Source of the DNA: an uncultured Collinsella sp.
GTDB taxonomy: Bacteria; Actinomycetota; Coriobacteriia; Coriobacteriales; Coriobacteriaceae
Length of the DNA stretch: 25,414 nt
Reading direction: 5' to 3'
NCBI GenBank assembly: GCA_958435545.1
Contig: CAUBGU010000016.1
Location: 1-25,414, forward strand
This document shows, one piece after another, positions 14,085-21,234 of the stretch. Within the stretch, counting starts at the first letter, position 1, and each line of letters opens with the position of its first letter. The notes under the pieces were generated by a model. It was not told the DNA's origin and did no database searches. It saw nothing but the letters and a program-made list of their open reading frames with translations. Made by a program: the position numbers and the translations under genes.

Positions 14085-16580
14085 GTGACGGAACAGAAGA
14101 TGAGCCCGCAGGCTATCGAGGTGCGTGGCGCGCGCGTCCACAACCTCAAGGACATCGATATCGATATTCCGCTGGGAAAGCTCGTGGGTATTGCCGGCGT
14201 GTCGGGCTCGGGCAAGAGTTCGCTGGCGCTGGGGGTTCTTTATGCCGAGGGCTCGCGTCGCTACCTGGAGGCGCTAAGCACCTATACCCGCCGTCGTCTA
14301 ACGCAGGCCGAACATGCCCAGGTGGACGAGGTGCTGCACGTGCCGGCGGCGCTCGCATTGCATCAGCGCCCCAGCGTGCCGGGCGTGCGTTCTACCTTTG
14401 GCACCATGACCGAGCTCAACAATAGCCTGCGTCTGCTCTTTAGCCGTTGCGCCCATCACGTATGCCCGCATTGCGGGGCGCGTTTGGAGCCGAGCCTTAA
14501 CGTGGCCGCAGGCCTGTCGCTCACGTGTCCGACGTGCGGCCGCGAGTTCTACGCGCCGAGTGCCGAGGATTTGGCTTTCAATAGCGGTGGTGCGTGCCCT
14601 ATCTGCGGCGGCACCGGTGTCATGCGCGAGGTGGACGAGGCGAGCCTGGTGCCCGACGAGTCAAAGACCATCAACGAGGGCGCAGTGCTTCCCTGGGGTA
14701 CGCTTATGTGGGATCTGATGAAGCAGGTGGCCGGCGAGATGGGCGTGCGTACCGACGTGCCGTTTAACCAGCTCACGCCTCAAGAGCGCGACATCGTGTT
14801 CCACGGCCCGGCGGTTAAGAAGCACATTCTTTACGTTCCCAAAAACGGCGAGGGTGCCACGCCGCTCGACTTCACCTATTACAACGCCGTCTATACCGTC
14901 GAGAATGCGCTCGCCAAGGTCAAGGACGATAAGGGCTTAAAACGCGTTGCGCGCTTTTTGCGCGAGGGCCCATGCCGTGATTGCGACGGTACGCGTCTCT
15001 CCGAGGCTGCGCGCCAGCCCCAGGTGCGCGGTATCAATCTGTCACAGGCGGCGGCCATGACGCTTGGTGATGCGATTGAGTGGGTGCGCGGGGTGCCCGC
15101 ATCCTTGCCGCCCGAGATGCGGCCCATGGCAGCGGATATCTGCGATTCGTTTTTGGGCACGGCTCGTCGTCTGGTCGACCTGGGTCTCGATTACCTTTCG
15201 CTCGATCGCGCCGGTGCCACGCTCTCCACGGGTGAGCGTCAGCGCGTGCAGCTCGCCCGCGTGGTGCGCAACCGATCGACGGGTGTGCTTTATGTACTGG
15301 ACGAGCCCTCAATTGGCCTGCATCCTGCCAATGTCGACGGATTGGTGGGTGTGATGCGCGACCTAGTGGGCGACGGCAACACCGTGGTTGTTGTCGACCA
15401 CGATACGCGCGTGTTGGCGGAGGCTGATTATCTGGTTGAGATGGGCCCCGTTGCCGGAGCAGGCGGCGGCAATGTGATCGCCGCTGGTACGGTTGACGAG
15501 GTCGAACAATCGCAGGGCAGCCGCATCGCACCGTTTTTGCGCGCAGACCCCAAGCGTTTGCGCCCGCAGGTGACTGACGAGGAAATGTTTGATCAGGGCC
15601 ACATCCGCATGGCAACTAATGCCATCCATACCGTCAAGCCGCTCGAAGTCGATATTCCGCGCGGCCGTCTTGTCGCGGTGACGGGCGTTTCGGGTTCGGG
15701 CAAGACGACGTTGGTGCTCGAGACGCTCATTCCGGCGCTTAGAGCCCAGGCAGCTGGCGAGCGCCTGCCAAGCCATGTGCGCTGGGTCGACGCCGAGGGT
15801 ATCGCACGCGCCAACCTGATTGACGCCACGCCTATCGGCGCCAACGTGCGCTCGACGGTGGCGACCTATGCCGACATCCATGATGAGCTGCGCCGCGCCT
15901 TCGCCCGTACGCCCGAGGCCAAGGCAGCCGGCTACAAGGCGGGTGCCTTTAGCTACAACACTGGCGCCTTGCGCTGCCCTACGTGCGATGGCACGGGCTC
16001 GATATCGCTCGACGTGCAGTTTCTGCCCGACGTCGAGATCGTCTGCCCGGCATGTCGTGGTTCGCGTTATGCAGACGCGGCTTCGCATATCCATCGCGAG
16101 GGCAAGGACGGGAGTCTGCTTACGTTGCCGCAGCTCATGGACATGAGCGTGGACGAGGCCATCGACGCCACACTGGGGCTCAAGAAAGTTCAGACGCGCT
16201 TGCAGACCTTGCACGACCTGGGATTGGGTTATCTCACGCTTGGTGAGCCCACGCCGGCGCTTTCGGGCGGCGAGGCGCAGCGCCTTAAGCTTGCGAGCGA
16301 GATGGGCCGCGTGCAGGACGATGCCGTATTCGTATTTGACGAGCCCACGATCGGACTACATCCGCTCGATGTTCAGGTGCTGTTGAACGTGTTTGACGGC
16401 CTTGTTGCCAAGGGCGCCACGGTTGTCGTGATCGAGCACGACCTCGATCTTATCCGTAACGCCGATTACGTGATCGACATGGGCCCGGGCGGTGGCGACG
16501 CGGGCGGGCAAATCGTCTGCGCCGGAACGTCGGCGGATATCGCAGCTTGCTCCAAGAGCATTACCGGTCGCTACCTATAG
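14085..16580 (+). CDS. Class-II UvrA paralogue (UvrA2/DrrC-like ABC ATPase)
   Basis: An 831-residue UvrA-family protein with two ABC ATPase modules. Module 1 has Walker A GVSGSGKS (38-45), signature LSTGE (380-384) and Walker B LYVLDEPSIGLHP (402-414). Module 2 has GVSGSGKTT (534-542), LSGGE (726-730) and VFDEPTIGLHP (750-760). The C-terminal zinc module CX2C-X19-CX2C is intact (631, 634, 654, 657). More Cys pairs lie at 127/130, 148/151 and 171/174. UvrA itself has about 940 residues; the missing length lies after the first Walker motif, where the UvrB-binding domain should be. UvrA2-type proteins act in damage tolerance or in resistance to DNA-binding drugs. The GTG at 14085 was preferred because AGGGTG lies upstream; ATG at 14100 is an alternative. 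Co-transcribed with the AAA+ ATPase. Confidence 0.85.
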   Translation: MTEQKMSPQAIEVRGARVHNLKDIDIDIPLGKLVGIAGVSGSGKSSLALGVLYAEGSRRYLEALSTYTRRRLTQAEHAQVDEVLHVPAALALHQRPSVPGVRSTFGTMTELNNSLRLLFSRCAHHVCPHCGARLEPSLNVAAGLSLTCPTCGREFYAPSAEDLAFNSGGACPICGGTGVMREVDEASLVPDESKTINEGAVLPWGTLMWDLMKQVAGEMGVRTDVPFNQLTPQERDIVFHGPAVKKHILYVPKNGEGATPLDFTYYNAVYTVENALAKVKDDKGLKRVARFLREGPCRDCDGTRLSEAARQPQVRGINLSQAAAMTLGDAIEWVRGVPASLPPEMRPMAADICDSFLGTARRLVDLGLDYLSLDRAGATLSTGERQRVQLARVVRNRSTGVLYVLDEPSIGLHPANVDGLVGVMRDLVGDGNTVVVVDHDTRVLAEADYLVEMGPVAGAGGGNVIAAGTVDEVEQSQGSRIAPFLRADPKRLRPQVTDEEMFDQGHIRMATNAIHTVKPLEVDIPRGRLVAVTGVSGSGKTTLVLETLIPALRAQAAGERLPSHVRWVDAEGIARANLIDATPIGANVRSTVATYADIHDELRRAFARTPEAKAAGYKAGAFSYNTGALRCPTCDGTGSISLDVQFLPDVEIVCPACRGSRYADAASHIHREGKDGSLLTLPQLMDMSVDEAIDATLGLKKVQTRLQTLHDLGLGYLTLGEPTPALSGGEAQRLKLASEMGRVQDDAVFVFDEPTIGLHPLDVQVLLNVFDGLVAKGATVVVIEHDLDLIRNADYVIDMGPGGGDAGGQIVCAGTSADIAACSKSITGRYL

Positions 16581-16583
16581 GCA

Positions 16584-16614
16584 ATGTGACAAAGGGACTG
16601 TCCCTTTGTCACAT
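16584..16614. repeat. REP-like hairpin between the UvrA-like gene and trmL
   Basis: A perfect 14-bp stem (ATGTGACAAAGGGA 16584-16597 with TCCCTTTGTCACAT 16601-16614) has the loop CTG. It starts 4 bases after the UvrA-like stop. Its right end supplies the Met codon and TGA stop of trmL on the minus strand. It also separates two converging genes and could act as a terminator. Confidence 0.85.
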
Positions 16615-17208
16615 GTTGGCGAAGCCTGTTTGGCGTAGGGCCTCGTAGAGGACGATGGCGGCGCTGTTGGAGAGGTTGAGTGCACTGATGCGGTAGTCGT
16701 CCGGGTTGACGAAGTTGCCGCAGATATCCTGCCGAAGGATGGCTTCGTGGTCGTCCTCGGCATGCCCGAGCGATTCCTCGTGGGCTTCCCAGGCCTCGGC
16801 GTTATCGAGTGAGTCGCAATCGCGCAGCATGGGGATGCGCTCGCAACGCTCGGGCGCCGCGGCAAGCAGCGACTCGGGAATGCCCGAGCTCTCGCTGCCA
16901 AAGACCAAGTAGTCGCCATCACGGTAGGTACTCTGCGCATAGGTGCGGCGTGCCTTTTTGGTCAGCAGATGCAGACGTTCGTCGGCAGGGGAGAGGCCGT
17001 TGCGCGCAAGGAAATCCTCCCAGCTGGCATAGGTCGTCACGTCCAAGTTTTGCCAGTAGCCCAGTCCGGCGCGACGCACCGTCTTCTCATCGAGCGAAAA
17101 GCCCAGTGGCTCCACCAGATGCAGATGGGCGCCGGTGACCACACAGGTACGGCCGATATTGCCCGTATTGGCCGGAATCTCGGGTGCATACAGCACGATA
17201 TTGAACAT
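16609..17208 (-). CDS. trmL: tRNA (cytidine/uridine-34 2'-O)-methyltransferase TrmL
   Basis: A 199-residue SPOUT methyltransferase that methylates the 2'-hydroxyl of wobble base 34 in tRNA-Leu species, using SAM. The N-terminal MFNIVLYAPEIPANTGNIGR is diagnostic. Motif 2 is LVFGSESSGIPE and motif 3 is LNLSNSAAIVLYEALRQ; these build the trefoil-knot SAM site. Length is slightly above the E. coli protein (157) because of extra residues in the middle (EAHEESLGHAEDDHEAIL). The ATG at 17206-17208 follows AAGGAG. Longer upstream frames run through a terminator and were rejected. The C-terminus ends FANM with ATG-TGA taken from the REP-like hairpin. It lies downstream of the CobW-like gene but behind its terminator. 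Confidence 0.9.
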   Translation of the reverse strand: MFNIVLYAPEIPANTGNIGRTCVVTGAHLHLVEPLGFSLDEKTVRRAGLGYWQNLDVTTYASWEDFLARNGLSPADERLHLLTKKARRTYAQSTYRDGDYLVFGSESSGIPESLLAAAPERCERIPMLRDCDSLDNAEAWEAHEESLGHAEDDHEAILRQDICGNFVNPDDYRISALNLSNSAAIVLYEALRQTGFANM

Positions 17209-17227
17209 GAATCTCCTTGGCTCAGAA

Positions 17228-17264
17228 CGAAAAACCACCACGAAGTTCACCTTCGTGGTGGTTT
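17228..17264 (-). terminator. Rho-independent terminator of the CobW-like gene
   Basis: A perfect 14-bp stem (17232-17245 with 17251-17264) has a 5-base loop. Read on the minus strand it ends in a TTTTT run, 40 bases after the CobW-like stop. It insulates trmL from the upstream gene. Confidence 0.9.
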
Positions 17265-17303
17265 GGCGGTTACGTAGGCGGAAAAATGCCCGCTTGGATA
17301 AAC

Positions 17304-18434
17304 CTAGGCGCGGTGCCAGTCGGTCAGGCAGGCATCGAGGGAGGCGATGAGCGCATCCTTGTCCATGTGACGGCCGATGATGCACAGGCTCGTCATGCGG
17401 TCACCCGTCTCGTCGTCCCAAATCTGCATGATTTCGGGGTTCTCGTCGATAATCTTCTGCTTCTCGCCCTCGGGCGCCGAGTCGACAAACAGGCCGTTCT
17501 CCATCAGGCGCATCTGGTGGCCGGCCTGCTCAAACATGTAGCACATGTCCGGATCGCCGGTCTGCCACAGCGGACCCTTGACGCGGATGACCTCGTCGGG
17601 CCACTCCTGCTCAACAAAATCGGTGAACTTCTGCAGGTCAAACGGCTTACGGCGCGAGTACACAAAGGTCTCGATGTCGTACTCGAGCACCTCGGGGTCG
17701 TCGTGCTCCTCGGGATGCTCCATGGCCTCGATCCAGGCGGCGGAGTTGTAGGCGCGCATAAAGTCGAAGCGGTCGGTATCGAGCAGCTCCTCCATGGGGA
17801 CCTCGCCGTTTTGGGCCTCGACGATCACGGCGTCTTTCTGCAGGCTGCGCACGATGGCCTTGAGCTCGGCGATCTGCTCAGGGCTCACGGTATCGGTCTT
17901 GTTGAGGATCAGCGTGGAGCAGAACTCGATCTGCTGGATGAGCAGGCTCTCGATGTCGTCCTCGTCGATATCCTCGGCCAACAGGTCGCGGCCGCCGTTG
18001 AACTCGTCGTACATGCGGGCGCAGTCGACCACGGCCACGATGTTGTCGAGCGCGAGCTTGGGCTCGCCGCCCACCTTGGCCTCGTCGCAGAAGCTCGAGA
18101 TGGTGTAGGCGATGGGGATAGGCTCGCAAATGCCCGATGCCTCGATGATGATGTAATCGAAGTTGCCCGAATCGGCGATGCCCTGCAGCTGGTTGGCAAG
18201 GTCGTCCGAAAGCGTACAGCAGATGCAGCCGTTGGTGAGCGGGATGAGGTCGTCGGTCTCGGAAAGGCCGCCGTCGGCGATAAGGCTGGCGTCGACGTTG
18301 ATCTCGCCGATATCGTTGACGATCACGGCGGCGCGGATGCCGCCGTCGTTAGCGAGGATGTGGTTGAGCAGCGTGGTCTTGCCGGCACCGAGGTATCCGG
18401 TAAGCATGATGATCTTCACGGGTTTGTTGGGCAT
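17304..18434 (-). CDS. COG0523 (CobW/ZNG1-like) GTP-binding metallochaperone
   Basis: A 376-residue G3E-family GTPase thought to deliver metal ions, often zinc or cobalt, to target enzymes. The P-loop GYLGAGKTT is at residues 13-21. The metal-binding CXCC motif is Cys70-Ile-Cys72-Cys73 within NGCICC. IIIEASGICEP (95-105) is the Walker B-like segment, and NKTD (178-181) binds guanine. A CobW C-terminal domain follows (about 230-376: VYSRRKPFDLQKF and VKGPLWQTG). The ATG at 18432-18434 follows AAAGGAGGG with 3 bases of spacing. An upstream in-frame ATG seven codons earlier has no ribosome site. A promoter (TTGTGT-18-TATAAG) lies in the gap to the upstream gene. No His-rich metal tail is present, but the acidic stretch EHPEEHDDPE (226-235 region) could hold metal. 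Confidence 0.87.
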   Translation of the reverse strand: MPNKPVKIIMLTGYLGAGKTTLLNHILANDGGIRAAVIVNDIGEINVDASLIADGGLSETDDLIPLTNGCICCTLSDDLANQLQGIADSGNFDYIIIEASGICEPIPIAYTISSFCDEAKVGGEPKLALDNIVAVVDCARMYDEFNGGRDLLAEDIDEDDIESLLIQQIEFCSTLILNKTDTVSPEQIAELKAIVRSLQKDAVIVEAQNGEVPMEELLDTDRFDFMRAYNSAAWIEAMEHPEEHDDPEVLEYDIETFVYSRRKPFDLQKFTDFVEQEWPDEVIRVKGPLWQTGDPDMCYMFEQAGHQMRLMENGLFVDSAPEGEKQKIIDENPEIMQIWDDETGDRMTSLCIIGRHMDKDALIASLDACLTDWHRA

Positions 18435-18489
18435 GTGCCCTCCTTTGTTAGACATGGCTTACAGTTAAATCTTATGCCAAACGCCTGCT

Positions 18490-18519
18490 CTTATACCCAT
18501 GCGCCGGCAAATAACACAA
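18490..18519 (-). promoter_or_regulatory. Promoter of the CobW-like gene
   Basis: On the minus strand TTGTGT (18519-18514) and TATAAG (18495-18490) are separated by 18 bases, 55 bases before the start codon. The pair lies directly behind the stop of the ArsC-like gene. Confidence 0.4.
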
Positions 18520-18520
18520 G

Positions 18521-18862
18521 CTACTCCCAGGCTCCCCATACATCGGGGCAATAACCGACGGTGGCCTTTTTGCCGTTGCGCACGATGGGCTCGGCTAGAA
18601 CCTGCTGGTTCTCGAGCAGCTTGTCGAAGCGCTGACTGGGGGTAAGGTGCTGGATGAGCGCGAGCGTCTCCTCGTCCTTGGTTTTGGGATTGAGCAGCTT
18701 GTCGATGCCGCCGACCGCCTGCATCACGCTCGTGAGCTCGCCCTTGCTCATCTCCTTTTCCTTAAGGTCAATAAACTGCACCTTAATGCGGCGCTCCTTA
18801 AAAAAGCGCTGCGCCTTCTTGGTATCGAAGGACTTTTTGGTGCCAAAAATCTGCACGTTCAT
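18521..18862 (-). CDS. ArsC/Spx-family thioredoxin-fold protein lacking the usual Cys
   Basis: A 113-residue ArsC-like protein. The N-terminus MNVQIFGTKKSFDTKKAQRFFKER matches the ArsC/YffB fold, and IVRNGKKATVGY (93-104) is the usual C-terminal strand. ArsC-type arsenate reductases use an N-terminal Cys. Here the corresponding position appears to be Ser11 (codon TCC, complement of 18830-18832), and the only Cys is residue 105 near the C-terminus. It is therefore probably not a standard arsenate reductase; a structural, regulatory (Spx-like) or glutathione-related role is possible. It lies 17 bases downstream of the flavoprotein gene on the same strand and is likely co-transcribed. The ribosome site before the ATG is weak (GGCGGAA). 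Confidence 0.8.
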   Translation of the reverse strand: MNVQIFGTKKSFDTKKAQRFFKERRIKVQFIDLKEKEMSKGELTSVMQAVGGIDKLLNPKTKDEETLALIQHLTPSQRFDKLLENQQVLAEPIVRNGKKATVGYCPDVWGAWE

Positions 18863-18879
18863 GTATTTGTTCCGCCGTT

Positions 18880-19503
18880 CTACCTGATGAAGTTGGTCGT
18901 TGCTCGATCTGCCTCGGGTGCGTTGATGCCGGCGGCCTGTCCTGCCTCGATACAGCGAAGGAGCCAGGCCATGTTTTTGCCGATGTTGCGCATGGTGGCA
19001 AGGCCCTCGGCGTCCCCATTGGCGTCGCCGGGCACGCGACCAAACACGTTGTTCCAGTACGTGGAGGCAACCACGGGCATCTGGTTGATGGTGAAGTACT
19101 TGTTGAGTACGTCGAAGGTCGTCGACGTGCCGCCGCGACGGGCGACGGCGATGGCAGCGCCCGGCTTGTGCGCAAAGGCCTTGCTGCCGGCATAGAAGGC
19201 GCGATCGAGGGCCGAAAGGATGCGGCCGCTGGGGTGCGCATAGTAGACAGGTGAGCCAAAAACAAAGCCATCTGCCTGCTCGGCGGCAGCGATGAGCTCG
19301 TTCACTACATCATCGTCAAAGGTGCAGCGACCGCCAAGCTTGCCGCACTGGCCGCAACCGATGCAATCGCGAATGGGCTTGGCGCCCAGCTGAAACACCT
19401 CGGTATCAATGCCTTCGGCATTGAGCTGCTCGGCGACCTCGGCGAGTGCGCGGGCGGTGTTGCCGTTTGCCTTGGGGCTGCCATTGACCAAAAGAACCTT
19501 CAT
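18880..19503 (-). CDS. Iron-sulfur flavoprotein / NAD(P)H-dependent FMN reductase family
   Basis: A 207-residue flavodoxin-like protein. The N-terminus MKVLLVNGSPKANGNT (1-16) is the FMN phosphate loop. Cys47, Cys50, Cys53 and Cys60 (CIGCGQCGKLGGRC) form the compact cluster typical of iron-sulfur flavoproteins that bind a [4Fe-4S] cluster. The segment DGFVFGSPVYYAHPSG (79-94) is the second flavin contact. Such proteins act in electron transfer or reduce quinones and nitro or azo compounds in anaerobes. The ATG at 19501-19503 has GGAG 6 bases upstream; a GTG one codon earlier is an alternative. The ribosome site overlaps a hairpin (19513-19540). It probably forms an operon with the ArsC-like gene. 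Confidence 0.85.
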   Translation of the reverse strand: MKVLLVNGSPKANGNTARALAEVAEQLNAEGIDTEVFQLGAKPIRDCIGCGQCGKLGGRCTFDDDVVNELIAAAEQADGFVFGSPVYYAHPSGRILSALDRAFYAGSKAFAHKPGAAIAVARRGGTSTTFDVLNKYFTINQMPVVASTYWNNVFGRVPGDANGDAEGLATMRNIGKNMAWLLRCIEAGQAAGINAPEADRATTNFIR

Positions 19504-19512
19504 CACAAACTC

Positions 19513-19540
19513 CCTCTGCTTTTGGTGACTTCTGCAGAGG
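19513..19540 (-). promoter_or_regulatory. Hairpin overlapping the ribosome site of the flavoprotein gene
   Basis: CCTCTGC (19513-19519) and GCAGAGG (19534-19540) form a perfect 7-bp stem with a 14-base loop. On the minus strand the 3' arm contains the start of the AGAGGGAG ribosome site. It could act as a translational control element or as an operator. Confidence 0.35.
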
Positions 19541-19577
19541 ATTATCGCACGATGGGGGAGGCGGCGCGGGCGCGGTG

Positions 19578-21107
19578 CTAATCCAGTTTGGTACCTGGCA
19601 CCTGCACGGCTTTCCCGAGCAACGCTTTGAGCTCGTTCAAAATGGAAACGGGCTGTCGGTCAACGCTGTTCAGATGGAGCGTGGCCACGCGAATGGGCGG
19701 CTGATATTCAAGCGAGCCGATGAGCACGGGAGAACCCAGGAATCGTTCGATTTCGTTTGCGAGCTCGTCGATTGCCTCGGGGCCGAGCTCATCGAAAAGC
19801 GCCACGAACATTGGTCCCGTCGAGCGGAACAGGCGACCCTTGCCGCGCGAACAATCCATGAGGCAGGCGGCGCTTTCGGCGAGCACGCGGTCGCCTGCAT
19901 CGAATCCAAAGCGGGCATTGACTTCGGCGATATCGTCGACCTTAATGGCAATAAAGCCTGCCTTGCGCGGCACGCGACGCATTTCGCCAATGGCGTTGAC
20001 CAGGGCGTGAATATCGCCCAGGCCGGTCACGGAATCGGTCGTATCTGCCAAGCTTCGGTTGATGATAATGCCCACATACATGTTGGGCTCGGTATCGGTT
20101 CCATCCAAGCGGTAGCCCGTGCAGTCGCAAAGCACGTATTTTCCAGTGGCATCCATTACGCGATACTGCATGTAGTGGAAGTGCCACGTGCCGTTTATCA
20201 CCATGTCGAGCTCGGCGCGTACGTTGTCGCGGTCCTCGGGATGAACGCGGGCAAGCCACATATCGACCGAGTTAAAAGGGTGCTGGGAGGGCAGGTCAAA
20301 ATCGCGCACGGCGTTGACCGACCATTGCGATTCTCCCGTATCGAGGTTAAGGATGAACGGATAGCGCGTCTCGGAGCTCATGGAGATCGCTTGGAACACT
20401 CGGTCGTTGCAGGGAAGCTGATCGACGATTGGGCGTTGCGGCGCATCATTGTCTTTCGGTTGCTGCACACGATGCATAAGCTTATAGCGATACATCTTGC
20501 GATCGGCATCCATCGTCATCTGGCGACGCGTGTCGCCGGCAAGTGGATCGACGCGCGAGCAGCCAAAGCTAAAACTGCCGATCATGGGCGCCTTGCCGCC
20601 TGAGCTCGCCTCGATCAGCCCGGCACGTACCTGCTCCAAGCGCTGCTCGAGTTCAGCCTCGTTTGCGGAGGGCGAGATGAGCACAAACTCGTCTCCACCG
20701 ATACGGAACAGCATCTCATCGTGCTCCATGGTTTCGGAGAGCGTGCGGCAGATGCTCAGAATATAGCGATTGCCTTCGGCGTGGCCAAACCTATCATTGC
20801 AATGCTTGAGATGGTCGATGTCAATATAGGCGCAGGTGAAGGGGTCGCCTTTGCGCCAGAGTTGCTCGACGTGACGGTCGAGTCCGCTGCGGTTGCCCAA
20901 GTTGGTGAGCGGATCGATATAGGCGTTGCGCTCAAGCAGCTGGCGCTCTTGTTGCAGGATAGCATGCGTCTTTTGCAGTTGCTCACCAACGGCGCGTAGC
21001 TCAGCAGGCAGCGCGGCAACATCGAGTTCGGCGGTCGAGATGCCATTCGCAAGTCGCTGAAGATAGGCAATAATCAATTGCTCACCCAGGCGATATGACT
21101 CGTTCAT
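19578..21107 (-). CDS. Diguanylate cyclase: GGDEF-PAS-degenerate GGDEF
   Basis: A 509-residue cytosolic protein predicted to make cyclic di-GMP. A helical, coiled-coil-like N-terminus (about 1-62) precedes an intact GGDEF domain (about 63-215) with IDPLTNLGNR (64-73) and IGGDEF (136-141). No RxxD inhibitory site is visible before the motif. A PAS-like domain follows (about 245-352: ILNLDTGESQWSVNAV, RVHPEDR, MQYRVMDATGKYVLC). A second GGDEF-like domain (about 356-505) starts SVTGLGDIHALVNAI but has GPMFVALF instead of GGDEF, so it is catalytically dead and may sense or dimerise. The ATG at 21105-21107 follows AAGGAGG; a nine-codon longer frame was not used. It is paralogous to the next upstream gene. 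No membrane segments. Confidence 0.88.
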   Translation of the reverse strand: MNESYRLGEQLIIAYLQRLANGISTAELDVAALPAELRAVGEQLQKTHAILQQERQLLERNAYIDPLTNLGNRSGLDRHVEQLWRKGDPFTCAYIDIDHLKHCNDRFGHAEGNRYILSICRTLSETMEHDEMLFRIGGDEFVLISPSANEAELEQRLEQVRAGLIEASSGGKAPMIGSFSFGCSRVDPLAGDTRRQMTMDADRKMYRYKLMHRVQQPKDNDAPQRPIVDQLPCNDRVFQAISMSSETRYPFILNLDTGESQWSVNAVRDFDLPSQHPFNSVDMWLARVHPEDRDNVRAELDMVINGTWHFHYMQYRVMDATGKYVLCDCTGYRLDGTDTEPNMYVGIIINRSLADTTDSVTGLGDIHALVNAIGEMRRVPRKAGFIAIKVDDIAEVNARFGFDAGDRVLAESAACLMDCSRGKGRLFRSTGPMFVALFDELGPEAIDELANEIERFLGSPVLIGSLEYQPPIRVATLHLNSVDRQPVSILNELKALLGKAVQVPGTKLD

Positions 21108-21145
21108 GATGGATAACCTCCTTGGGCGGAACAATGGTTTGTATC

Positions 21146-21176
21146 ATATCCCCAATTCGGTTTGAATTGGGGATAT
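21146..21176. promoter_or_regulatory. Perfect 13-bp palindrome between the two cyclic-di-GMP genes
   Basis: ATATCCCCAATTC (21146-21158) and GAATTGGGGATAT (21164-21176) are perfect inverted copies with the 5-base spacer GGTTT. On the minus strand the downstream arm overlaps a TATGAT hexamer, a possible -10 of the smaller GGDEF gene. There is no T-run on the minus strand, so a terminator is less likely than an operator. Confidence 0.55.
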
Positions 21177-21234
21177 AAGTTAGCTAATGGAGGCAAATTC
21201 CCCCTTCGGCGGTGGCGTTTTGCGCGCGAACGTA

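Noticed and set aside
17217..18554. A 445-codon plus-strand frame opposite the CobW-like gene
   Set aside because: It mirrors a gene with intact GTPase motifs and has no ribosome site or recognisable domain.
19575..20603. A 342-codon plus-strand frame opposite the smaller GGDEF gene
   Set aside because: Antisense to a clear GGDEF-PAS coding sequence; composition is typical of a shadow.
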